Source: Enoplosus armatus (Eukaryota; Chordata; Actinopteri; Centrarchiformes; Enoplosidae). Taken from it: a stretch of 64,000 bases of DNA. Where the stretch lies: the NCBI RefSeq assembly GCF_043641665.1, contig NC_092198.1:5016001-5080000 (forward strand), read 5' to 3'. The notes under the pieces were generated by a model that was given only the letters and a program-made list of their open reading frames with translations, was not told where the DNA came from and ran no database searches. Position numbers and translations under genes: made by a program. Shown here piece by piece: positions 1 through 12,230 of this stretch; positions within the stretch are counted from its first letter, which is position 1; each line of letters opens with the position of its first letter.

Positions 1-1721
1 CATGGTGTCCAGCAATATGTGATGTAGTGTTTAAGATGGAGACTGGATTGTAGTTAGGTACTTCATGACTGATTTTTTAAAACTTTTAAATATGTTGGGC
101 CTGCTGTTCATCAGTCAGCTATCATTAATGTATCCTGCAGCTGCAAACAAGACCGAGAACTATGCAATAGTCCAATAATCCAAGATGATTGTAACTCCTG
201 CTGTGTTGTTGTGCACTTTTTAATCATCAAACAAATTCAAATCAATCAAACTCATAGACTGGTGAGTATGACATGACTCTATTGTTGCACTGATTGAATT
301 AGTGCTGTGGAAACATACATTAAAATCAATTTATCACAACAGGTTTAACAACAGGTACACATGGAGAACAATGTCAACAGCAAATTAAAGCAGGAGCAGA
401 ACAGAAAGACATTAACTGTGTTTTCATAAAGTATTGCATTAAAAAAGCTGTATGGAAACGAAATCAATTTGCACAAAAAAGTTTTTACACTCGCTTGAGA
501 AACGGCTTTGTTGAAAAAGAGTTGATTAATTATTGGGGTATGGAAACATGGCCAACACCAGCTGGCATGAAAGAACAATTAAAACTTGTTGTTTCCGGTC
601 CACAACCTCTACTTCTTCTTCTGTTTACTGGCAGATCACAGCCATGTGTAGAGCGTAGCCTACAAAACTACACTTTGCAAAAAGCCCAGTTTAGCCTAGT
701 TTCTTGCGACATTTCAAAAGTTCGCTTAAAATTGTCTTGACAATTTAATGGAAACACGGCCATTTAAATATGAAGTTCAATTGTATGTGTAATTGAAATA
801 AAAATCGTAAAAAGCTCTTTGTTTCAGCTCCACTCAGCTCATATCACAGCTGGACACAGCTGGCTCCCACAATTTCAACAGCTGAGTTTTGAGCGGGTGA
901 TGTTGATCCAGCAGCATCCAATAATCTTCTCTTCATTGAATCTGATAGAATTACAGTCATTTGCAAAACATCATGAATCTTTTTTTCATCTTTGAAAGCA
1001 AAATTATAAAAACAATAATTTACAACCCAAAAGAGAAATGATTCAAGATGCAAAATATGAAACTAAACCAACCCACCACGTCACTACAGAATAGATACAA
1101 CATTAAAACCTCTATTACCTTCACTTTTGTAATGGATAATCTTTTATTTGGAGAGTGATGCGTGTTCTAGATGAGACTATAATCCAACGTAATCAAAACA
1201 CAGAGCAGACAGAGCCATTTCCCCTGGCGGCCATAAGACTGTCATTGCGCATTAAACACAATAGAGAAATTAAACACACTGGCAGGCATCAAAAAGACTC
1301 TTCCAGTTGTCTTCCAGTTTGAATAAACAGACGTCTCTGTCTAGACAATGGCCAGTGTCTTGGAATATAACTGTGAAAAGGAGTTGTGAGCACATCTTGT
1401 CTTGTTTAGAAGTTTAAAAAGATGTGTCCTCAAGTCAAGCCTGCCCTGAGCGCAGCTGCTGTGACACTTTGTTTTAATAACACTGGGTCTATGTGTTGTT
1501 ATGGATTTACAGCCGTTTTATTGGTATGTGATCTTTATGGTAATCCAAAAAACGCAATGTTAGCACCTGTAGCAATTTCCCAGAACCGCCGTCTGAGCAG
1601 ACATACCAAGACTGACAGACAGCTGACTGATCCCACTAAAGAAAACAGCTGGAAGATTACTGAGGAAATACCAGCTACTGCACAACACAGCTGGGGTCAG
1701 TGTGTGTGTGTGTGTGTGTGC

Positions 1722-1778
<57 letters not shown>

Positions 1779-4049
1779 CGTGTGTGAGTTATGGTGCATA
1801 GTTTTTGAACGTTTGTTTTTGTTTGTTTTCTCCTCTAACATCATTATTTTTGTCTTTACTTTGAGTTCTAGTTTTAATATATGAATTATAATACAAAACA
1901 ATCGTGTATTCTATCGTCATCATTGACTTTAGTTTATCCTTAATCTACTATAATTCTATGAATATTGCGCATGAAATTGTTTTCCGTTTGTTTCAAGCTT
2001 ATCCTCATAAGGATAGTCTTCTGTATATAGATCAAGCTGTTATGTGACATGACATTAAAACACACCTTCAAACATACACATATGAAGCAGCTTGAACCCC
2101 ATTATATATATGCAACATTCGTTAAGCTTTACAATGATATTTGTTTATTTTAGATCTATACAATGTTGTCAATTTGTAATAAATGATAAAAGAAAATGAA
2201 AATTTGGATTAACTAAAGTATGTGCTGCCTTTTCAGCAGGGTTGCCCAGAAATCAGTATATATAATCTTGCTGTTTGCTTTGACTTGTGTACTTGTTGGG
2301 TAATATTTTATATTATTTCTTTATCAATGTGGACGTTTACTGTAAATAAACAATTGAGAGAGCGAGATGAGTTAATGAGTTTAACCTGTGATATTCGTGT
2401 TCATGTAATACAGTGATGCATACATTTCTGTACATCCACTGTGTATCATTGTACTATGATACAATCTAGCATCCAGAGACACACAGAGAGATGGAGAGAC
2501 ATGGAGAGCAGCTTGTGTTTGATACCATATATGTTCACTGTTAAAAAACAACATCATCATTAATTATAGCTATTCTGGTGAAGCAGGGAGGCTACCAGCC
2601 ATCAGCAGGATCATAACTTTCTGTGGGCTGGATGAGTTCCTGAAAATCATTTCTGTTCATGGAGGCAGAGCCAAAGTGAAGGAATGCTCACAGTGATTAT
2701 AGAGTGTGGCTGAGGATTAATTATCACTCCCCAAATAATTCTGGTGAATGCACCAGACAGCAGGCCAGGGGTGGAGACTGGAGGCAATGTAGATTAGGCG
2801 TGATTGGTTTAACTAGGTTTTGTTTTCATAACTGAGTCATTTTCATCCAAAACATTATGTCCTGACATTAAGTTGCTAGTTTTATGTCATTTGTCACTGC
2901 AGTAATTTTGAACACACAACTCAGTGTGAGGTATTTCAAAAATGAGCAGAAAACATCCTTCAGCCCCTTCCTGAACCCTAAGGATGGATTTCAAGGTATG
3001 CAGGCCCCCCCTTTGCCTGAGCTATGCAGCACATTCAATGCCAGAGTCCAGCAATGTAAACCATGTGGTGACCGTGGTTATTTCACAAGGCCGGATTTTA
3101 TATGAGCATTTAAAAAGTGAAAGGCGACTGAAGGTAAAAAAAAAACTCTGTGAGGGCTTTGGCACCTTCACAATACAGTGTCTATTGTTGTGCTGTTGCT
3201 GAAAATCCTGGTTGGTTTCCATTGGTCAGGCCTGGTACTGTGGGCCCACACCCCAGAACCATGAATACAAAGACTGATTCCCCACATGTTTTGAATCTGG
3301 TCAGGTCACCCAGAGAAACAGAGAACAACATATCCTGCTGAAAATTGAAAAATTAAGAGAGGATGAAGAGGTCTGACTGGAATTTCAAAAGGGTGTTTAC
3401 AGCAGTGTCTTCTGTCTTACTTTTTCCTTTTTCTTTCTCTCTCTTCTCCAGACATGATGTGAGAGTGAGAGCACAGACCGCAGCTGCTGCTAATGTCACG
3501 CCAGTACTGAATGTTCAGTACTTGGAAATACCATTAATCATTACAAATAAATATGAGAAAATACTATTTTATTGGAAAGTTCTAAAACTCTAAAGCTATT
3601 TTTAATCCAGATTGCCATCAGGACTATATTCACATGCACGCAGCGACCCGGCCGCTGGACACACTCCAGTCAAAGTCTCTTTCGGGTTAAGTTGTTTACA
3701 TGAACCTTTGACATTATGCGCTTGACTGACGTTGCCTTAAATAAACCAGTTAGCAAAATGTCCCTGTTCTCCTTCACGCGGTTCTCATCATGTCATGAGT
3801 TGAATGTGTGTCGGCTCAAGAACAAGTTCATTGTCGGCGTCCGTGCATGTAAACGTAGAAGGTGACGATATGTCAGTAACGTGTTCACAACTTGTTTCCA
3901 CTGCCCCCCAGTGGCCAATAAAATATAGCTAGTCATTAACTTTAATAATGTTAGGTGTTAATGCAACTTTGACAACTGCATTAATTCACACTTTTGTTCA
4001 ATTGGGGGCAGCAGAACATATATTGACATATTATCACCTTATAAAGTTA
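1..4049. other. Non-coding, no gene seen
   Basis: AT-rich sequence with stops in all frames. The only structure is the TG microsatellite at 1.7 kb. A TAAT-rich, low-repeat stretch at 2560-2720 is the only part that looks like a possible regulatory element. Confidence 0.6.
1699..1787. repeat. (TG)n microsatellite with CG interruptions
   Basis: Nearly pure TG dinucleotide run with a few CG units. It produces long but meaningless open frames on both strands. Confidence 0.97.
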
Positions 4050-4524
4050 CGGCAAACCAACAATTAGCCAACAGTTGCCTATTTACACATCCAGCAGACC
4101 CGGAGCAACATCAGCATTCATTTGCAGTAGTGTTTCTGGCAATTCACTGTGCTTTCAGCTCTTTTTTTGGTCTCCACCAACTCCAGAGGGAAATATTTGG
4201 CGCCTTAGCTGCTACTTAGCTCCACTATATTCACCAGCTTGTTGCAAGCTTTGTCTACAGTAGGCAGGTCGTGTAAATTGCATTCATCAGAGTTTTTCAC
4301 TGAAAACAGCTGCCAGCTGCATCTGGAAAGTAGTTGGAGAGTGAACCACGCCGTCAGGTTGTGGGCCGTAAAAACCAAAACAGTGAGCTGAAAAATGCTA
4401 AAACACTCCGGTGAGCTGCAAGTGAAAAGTCTGTTTACGTCACTTCAAGCGACCCCTTCAACATAAGTACGATTTTTATATTAACCATTGTTAATATAAA
4501 AATCTAGATTAGTGCAGCTTTAAA
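4050..4524 (+). mobile_element. MITE-like dispersed repeat, copy 1
   Basis: Shares with the other copies the blocks TCTCCACCAACTCC, CCTTAGCTGCTA, CTGAAAACAGCT and AAAACCAAAACAGTGAGCTG and the end GATTAGTGCAGCTTTAAAA. No coding content. The left boundary is approximate. Confidence 0.6.
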
Positions 4525-6529
4525 ATGTTGCACTTTTTTTTTTATTCTGTTGGAAAACAACTCGTAATGATTTCAAACTCAGGAACTAATCTAATCTCCA
4601 ACAACCAGTTCTCAGAACAAAACAAGAAACAGCTTATGGCAAATAAGGTTAGGGAAAGATTGTGGTCATGGTTAATGTTAATGTGTTGGAAAGATCGCTC
4701 ACTGTCGGTTGGAGGCGAGACATGAACCCTGGTATTAAGTGAAGCATTTTGAGTAAGAACATTACACTCTTTCCCGCTCTCCAGCTGAACTCAAACATAG
4801 GTCACTTTAACCAGTTTGAACAAATGATAAAGGCTTCTGGAGAAGGAGCATAAAACTAAAACACATGAAACTAATTTACCAGATTTACTTCCTTAGCTTT
4901 GCAGAGAAGATGGGTTAGGCATGGGTTAAGTTCCATACACGCACAGTACATGCCACATTCTCATACTACGTATGCAGCAGCCTTAAATGAGCGTGCCATT
5001 AAGTTATGTAAAGGCTGCTTGAGCAGGTAGCCGAAGGCAGAATGCGCCAAACGTAACCACTCTCCATGAGCTGTCAATATAAGAGTCAAATTCTGCTGGT
5101 GAGGGTGAGGGTTTTATTCCAACCCAAGAAATTAACAAGGCAGTGAAAGAGCTTCCGTGTGTCTTTAAATTAAGGCTGGCTCATGCTACTGAGATGTAGC
5201 TTTAAAGGAGATTTATAAATTGGTCCTCTGACTGGGCTCTTTGTTTTTGGATGTTTGCAGTGGGAATCAGTTCGGCTTCGACTTTATACCGGTCCAGAGA
5301 CCGAGCAGAGTCCTTTCCAAAGCAGAGTCCTTTCCAAAGCTGTGGTGTTCCGGGAAGTTTTATAAGAAGACCCGTCATGCCAGTTAACCAAACCCTGCGC
5401 TTTGGAGAGTTTAAATCATCATAGCACGTACGCCTGATTATTCCACTAAGCAACTTCAGTGTGACACTTTTTTTTCTTTGCCATGATGACTCTTTTTTGC
5501 GGTTTGCCTTGTTGCAAATGCACCATGGAGTGCTTGTGGTCTCCAAAAAGAAACACGTAAAAAAAACAAGCAAAGGCTGACGTCCATGGGAAGCCTCAGG
5601 AGAACATCCATACATGGAACAGAGTACAACTGGCACAGCAGCAAGCTACTGTCACGCTGGATTTATGACTTGGCTTATTACTGGTGTATTTTATTAAAGT
5701 ATCGTTGCCACAGCTATTATGTGACCTCTACAGTGACACAAACAACATTGCTGCCAAAGGGGATGTGCGGACAAAGACACATTTTCCTCTCAAATCATCA
5801 GCTAATAAATGATCATATCCAAGTACTGTATGTTAGTAGGACTGTGAGAAGCTGCTTTGCCAAGGCCTTGAATATGTTGACTAACAAGCATTGAAAAATT
5901 ATTGTCACTTTTTGTTTAACAAGAGCTGGCAAACGCTACAACGGATAAAGGCTCAAGGCCACTTAGGAGAGCCAACGGCTGACAAGGTGGAACCTTAGCG
6001 GCTAAAAATACCCAAGAGGTCACACACCTCATGTTTCAATGGGTTTGCTTGACATGCCAAAGAAATACAAAGAACATTGAGAGCGGTGACATATTTGTAA
6101 TGGCAAGATGGAAGCACTTTTCACTGTAACTCATGGGAATTCATGGTATACGGGAATTAACAAGGGATGGCAATTGTTTCAGCTCTGATTAGGAGAACAA
6201 TACTGGAAGTCCTCTCCAGAGAGAACATTATACTTGGTTCTAATAACGTTGCATTATAACTTTCTTTATTATCACTGTGTAACTAGACAATATTTGGTTT
6301 TTATATTGGCAGAGACACAATATTCCTAATTTGACAAACGTGTCATACACACATCTTGTGAACTCCAGATTGCTTCAATTCTAACAGGCGTTTGACCAAC
6401 AGCTCATCTGCTAATATTACTTTAGAGAGGATTATGTTTCAGGCCGCAGCTCGGCCTGTCTGCTGTCTGCATGCTGGTGCACTTGGCTCAGTGTGTTGTT
6501 GTTCACAGTTCTGCCCATCATTCCTTCAT
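4525..6529. other. Non-coding, no gene seen
   Basis: No exon-like frame with splice sites. The only feature noted is a 20-base direct duplication (CAGAGTCCTTTCCAAAG) at about 5305-5340. Confidence 0.6.
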
Positions 6530-7180
6530 ATTAACACTGTACTCACCAAGTTGATTGCTGAGATCTGGGAACACGGCACCATCGCTAAAAGAAGTCTGAC
6601 AGGGCAAAGAAAAACAAAACAAAAACGAGTGGTCAGGTGATACGTTTTGTGTCAAGTCCCACCCTTCTGTGCTGTGATTGGCTAGTGCTCGTTACCTCGA
6701 GCTATGAGCGCAGTTGTGCCCCTAAGGTGAGGATCTGTAGATATAAGGATTTAAACATATATTTATATTTGTATTATTATTATTTAGTTATCGTAACAGA
6801 CAGATGTTAGCTTCATTGGCAATCACAAGGACGCGTCAAAGTAACGAGCTGACCAATCACAGCACAATAGGGCGGGACTTGATGCAAAACGGGTGGGAAG
6901 AAACTAACGCCTGTGGGACCCTTGTGTTGCAGGTGCTGGTTCAACTTTGACCTACCGTACTTACTGTAGTTGTGTGCACACAGTTTGCACGTGTGATGAG
7001 TATTACCGACATTTCGGGGGCAGTTTTACCTACAAACAAAGCTGTTTAGATAGTCCGCCTACACTGCAGGGATACGTACCTGTCTGAGCGTCTGCCTGCT
7101 GGTGTTGGTGGCCCCGTCAGACTTCTTGGGATATGCTGCCATGTTCCCAGATCTCAGCACTTACTTTGGTAAGTATAATG
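6530..7180. repeat. Imperfect inverted duplication carrying an exon-like segment
   Basis: The left arm (about 6530-6715) and the reverse complement of the right arm (about 6840-7180) share GCTGAGATCTGGGAACA, AAGAAGTCTGAC, GTTTTG(TG/CA)TCAAGTCCC and TGTGCTGTGATTGG. On the - strand the right arm has an ATG at 7142 and 21 open codons, beginning MAAYPKKSDG, ending at CAG|GTACGT (exon 7142-7080). The left arm keeps the 48-base spacing from AAGAAGTCTGAC to a CAG|GTGATA donor-like site, but has ACG for ATG and a one-base shift. No known protein recognised. Confidence 0.6.
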
Positions 7181-8841
7181 TTAAAACTATGACAATAAAA
7201 CCCAAATTGTAATAACTGGAATTATCGCTTAGCAATAAATTAGCTTAGTGTGTGTTTGCCGTTTCCTTTTTCTCATGCCTGTCGCACTTTGTCGTCCTCC
7301 ACCAAATACTTTAAAAATACTTTTTGGTAATACTTAAATTTAGTTAGGCTTATCTTTCTTTTTTTTGTTTTTGACAAGTGGTTTTTGTGATGAGGGGAAC
7401 AGAAATGAAGTGCAACTTGACACTAAATTGAACTGTCTCATGCTCGCTGCCAGTAGACTGGTTTCCCAGGATTTTTTTCCAAAATGGAAGATCCTCCACA
7501 AATATTTTAGATTAACTTTCTTGATTCCAAGGTCAACATAATCCCTTGTGGCAAAATGAGCGTTTTGTCTTCATTACATCTGGAGTAGGAAATTAATCAT
7601 TTACTGGCAAAATAAGACACAGCCCTTAAGAGTATGTCCCTTTCTATGGGAGTGACTTTTCTTCCTGTTAGTAAAAAGGAAGTGCGTCCCAAAAATTCGT
7701 GATGTAATTCTTGACGTCAAATCATCTGTCTGGCACAATTTCAAATAAATCGATGTTATTCTTAATACAACATATCTGAAGCATGAATTGCACATTCACT
7801 CACAGACACTGACACTCACTCTTAGTCCTCACACTCTCTCCACACGCAGACTAAGCGAGCGTTCGCTGACACATAGTGATCCAGGCCAGACAGAAGCAGC
7901 AGGTCACAGATGACGCCAAAGGCCTGCCAGTAACGTTTTCGCTCAGGGGACTTTCTCCTCTTTGCTTTGCTTTGTTTCTTCTTTTTTTCCACTGCTATCG
8001 TAAAGATGGTCGCCAACTCAAATACTACTCACTGTTCAGGACTTTGGTAGCAGAACACCACGCACATGGAAATTTTTGTGCCGCACAACTGAAAACACAG
8101 ACATGATGATGCCCACTGACCCCTGAAGAGGAAACGCTGTTGTTGCTTTTGGCGCAAAGTGTTCTGCATTTCTAAATAAAATACGTATATAACGTAAAAA
8201 AGTCAGAGGCTATGACAAAGTATTAGGATCAATGTCAGAAAGAGACTTTGAGAACAAAGTTGTAATTTTACGAGAAAAATGCAAAAATGGTAATTCTGCC
8301 AATATTAGATTAGCTTGGTTACATGTGCGTTTCCTGACAGTCCATGCTGTAGCTACAGTTACTATTTTTACTTGCAAAAGACTTGGACTGCAGTGTCACT
8401 TTCCTATGAAGGGTATGCAGCCCTGGCCTGTTGCCTCTGCCCTGTAAAATCTCATAATATTACAACTTTGTTCTCAAGGTATTCCAACTTTTTTTCTTGT
8501 AATATTAGAACTTTTATATTGAAATATTTCGACTTTAATCTAGAAATCTGGCCCTAATAAACAGGTCACTCTTAAGGTCACCCATGTACTAACGATCTCT
8601 GGCAGCGTTTTTGTTGAATATTACATAAAAGCATTGCAATATTTGATGAATATATCAGTGAGTTGCTGAGACATAAGAGGTTTATGCTACAGTTAAATTC
8701 ATTGGATCTTGTGGTCAACATTGAGCAACAATGAAGGAGATTCTGCAATGATATTGGTATGGTATTGCCATAGTAATTATGAGCTGTGCTGTATGACTCT
8801 CAGATCGTGACGTTGATACACTATTAATCATAAAATGTTTT

Positions 8842-8890
8842 GATAAGATAAGATAGTCCTTTATTGATCCCTCAGCGGGAGAAATCTGCA
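8842..8890 (-). mobile_element. LINE 3' tail fragment, reverse orientation
   Basis: GATAAGATAAGATAGTCCTT followed by TATTGATCCCTC is the reverse complement of a common fish LINE (Rex-like) 3' end. Only the tail is evident. Confidence 0.5.
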
Positions 8891-9282
8891 TGTCATGGTC
8901 ATGGAAACCACAAGTGTCCCCGTAATGTTCAATGTGATGTCAGAATTAGATTTTGCAACATTCATTGGGACATTGGAGCGTCACCAAGGACAACATGGAA
9001 GTTTCCTATCATTACAGGATGTATTCATATACATTTTGTATCAAAGCATCTAAACAAACTTTGTGTGAACCTAAGAAATGATGACTAAATAACAGCTTTT
9101 GTGTTGTATTAACGATATAAAAATGTAACAAAACCTCATTTATATTCATAGTGTTGTTAATCTGTTTGAGCACAAATGCCAATAACATTTATCTGTTATG
9201 TTACAGTATATTATTTAAGTAATGTTATGTCAGTGATTCCAACCTTTTCTTGCTATTCTAGTGTATTCACTCTTTGCTGCCA

Positions 9283-9425
9283 TTTATCCATTAGTTTTAA
9301 GTTAACTATTTCAACTGTTTCTCCATTATGTTTAGCGATCTAAACTGTTTATCCTAATTATTTGAACAGTTAATTATTTAAATTGTTATATATTTCAACC
9401 GTTTATCCATTATCTTTAGCTAACT
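9283..9425. repeat. Degenerate AT-rich tandem-like repeat
   Basis: Units resembling TTTATCCATTATCTTTAGCTAACT(N)TTTCAAC recur with variations. Short and AT-rich; could be simple decay of one duplicated segment. Confidence 0.4.
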
Positions 9426-12039
9426 GCTGAGACGTCTCTGCTCACCTTCTAACTAGTTTTTATGCACTATGAGTTGTAGCATGTAGTCTTCAGGGGTTGC
9501 AGGTGACTCAACATGTTAATATATATTACTTTTTTCAAATTATATAAGCTACTCCAAAATCTTTACATGTATCCCCCAGCAACTAATTACCCCTGTTTGG
9601 GAATCATTGTGTTATATTATGTTGTGTTGTGTTATGTTATCTTAACTTATCTTATCATTCTCATATTAAGTATTTACGGGGCATTTTGTGCCTTTATTAG
9701 ACTGACATGGGGAGTGATACACAACTATACTGGAAAAATAGAGAAACAATTGAAACTGACAGTTTTCTCTGATAATATTCAGGTCTTTGTTGCTTTGGAA
9801 TTGAATATAAATGCTCAACTGATGCACAATTAAGTCCCTTTTTGACCATCATCAGTCGGGCGAAACAGAGCAACCAGCCTTTTGACTCTTTGTCTGCGGT
9901 TGACTGACTCCTCTAACTCGGCGGGGGCCGCTGGCAGCAGCCGTGCCTAACCAGCTGAGTCACACACTAGTGTTGTAGTACAGTCATCTAACAAGGTTAT
10001 TAGATGACTTGCGTCACAGAGGATTTGCAGTTGCATCAGACATCGCCTAGCAACCATGTCATCACAGAGGTCCATTGGTAAAAGAGTAAAAGACACGTTG
10101 ATCCTAATGGCTGGACATGAACACATATAGAAAAAAGCAATCTCACACAGTCAGAAAGTAGACATGTCACGTTTCTGACCAGCAGGTCTGTAAGAGTGGA
10201 GGACCTCCAATATGGCCACCGTCTCACTTGCAAATGAAATGTATCTTTTCTCAGAGTCAGTCTAGAGGTTTGGTCCGGTTCAAGCCTCCAGGTTTTCAAT
10301 GATTTCACCTCTCTCTCTCTTTCACTTCTCTGCAACTATCCAGACGCACTCTTCTGTCTGACAGTATCTCAGAAAATATTTTTCTTGCTGATGTATTATC
10401 TGCCCACTAGTTATTCGACAGGAAGCGGCCACTTTTGTGAGTTACTGAAGTTAAAGAGTTTGATTTGGTCTTTGGGACGTAGAACCATATATACTTTCCC
10501 AACACTGTTCATCCAACCTTGTCATCTGCCCAATTGTAGTGCATTTGTTTAATGCATTGGTTTAATTATGAATTAGTTAGAATTATAGGGTTCCTACACT
10601 TAAACAGTCTTCATTTTACAATCACTGTATTTAATACTGGTGATTCTACAACTAAAATGGACATATTTGAGCACCATTATTCATCTATTTCTGTTTACAT
10701 ATTTGAACGTGTTTTTGCTTGTGTATTTCATCCACTCTCTTTAGCCCAGAGCCATTTTAGTTATTTTAAGGTCAAGACATTAAGTATCTTATTTTATAGG
10801 AAGTAAAAGCAGCACCCGTGTTTTTATTTTCATCCGCTTCTGCAATTTTAAAAAGCTCTGAGTGAATGACCTTGAAAATGAAAATGTCTCAGCACTTCCA
10901 TGTCAGAGTGATGACTGGGGTAAAAGGTTGGCCTCCGAACATCTTACGTCAAGTTATTAAGATCAAGTGCATCCAGCTGCCACATGTGCTTTCCTCGATT
11001 CAAATCAAGACATAATTTACATTTTTAACAACATGTGTTATGTCTCCCTGCTTGTTTAGAATATGATGTTTCTCATCCAGGCAGCACTTGAAATATGTTT
11101 GTATTTGAACTGAACTACCTAACTAATTCGCCATCTGGAGTCCTGTCCATTTGTTACAACGCAGGCTGAACGAACGCCAACTCTGCCTTGCATTGGAAAA
11201 AATGAATCAACACTTTTTCTTTTGTTAACTTTAATTTTTATTGAGTTCAACATACTTAAACGTGCAAAAAAAAAAAACAGTCCTGTTTACAATCAAATTG
11301 TCTTTCCTGTCATGTGTGTTTCTGTTTGAGTCTTAAATATTGTCAACTTATGCCATTTTTGGCATAGTTGTGTTTCCTGCAAGCTCAAGACATGTGTCAA
11401 GAAGATTTCGTGAACGTTCCATCAGACTTGCATAGGGGGCGTCCACTGTTGTTGCCAAACTCTGATGCATTTTCTGCACTGGCTATTGAAAATATTTTGA
11501 CTAGATATCCATCCCTTCCCTCTACAGTTCCTGTAGTAAAGTTGAAACACTTAATTTAATCAGCACACTTCTTTTTTGTAAGAAAAACCTTCTCTTTTGG
11601 CACTTCCTCTGTTCAAACTCACTGCATATGCCAATAATATTTCCAGACAGCGACTGAGCCAGCGTCTCGGCCTCCTGTAGCCCTCAGATAGACATGAGAA
11701 CATAAATAGAGGGAAACACGACCAGGAACCAGTGTGTTTACTAGACAAGCAGAGCGGGCCAAGACAGGGAGCACACACTCAGACAAAGGCGAAAGAATTT
11801 AGAGAGTATTTAGTATGTAGAGGCTCAGTTGTTGGCAAGCAATAAAGGAACTGAAAGTCTGCTTTTAAATAAGGTGTCAGCTTGTTAACATGTGATTAGA
11901 CAACTGAAAGCTGGGAAAACCACAAATTAGCTGCCAGATGTTGCAATGAAATGGGATGTATTGTATTGTGTATGCTCTATGTGTACTTCATTTAGTACTT
12001 CTTTACTTCGCATTTAAGCCGAATGTACCGCTGCGCTCA

Positions 12040-12230
12040 TTTTAAAGCTGCAATAATAATTTTATGATAACAATGCACCACATTACTATATGTAAAGTAA
12101 AAGGTGTTGCTTATAGTCAACAGAGAATCATGACCCAACAAATACTAATGTTGCTCCCTATCTGCTGCATGTGTAAACAAGCAACTGCTAGCATGTTAGC
12201 TATGACAACTTAAAAGGTGAAATAGTTTCA
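12040..12230 (-). mobile_element. MITE-like dispersed repeat, partial copy
   Basis: Begins with TTTAAAGCTGCAATAATAAT, which matches the element terminus. Inside, the TGTTGCTC...CTGCTGCATGTGTAAACAAGC block matches the copy ending at 18314. The far end is unclear. Confidence 0.45.

Larger units (their letters stand above)
7181..12039. other. Non-coding, no gene seen
   Basis: AT-rich. Holds a reverse LINE tail at 8.84 kb and a degenerate AT-rich repeat at 9.3 kb. Other open frames are short and unlike any family I know. Confidence 0.6.

Noticed and set aside
1422..1901. Open frames on both strands over the TG microsatellite
   Set aside because: The length comes from Cys-Val or Thr-His dipeptide runs of a simple repeat; no homology or splice context.
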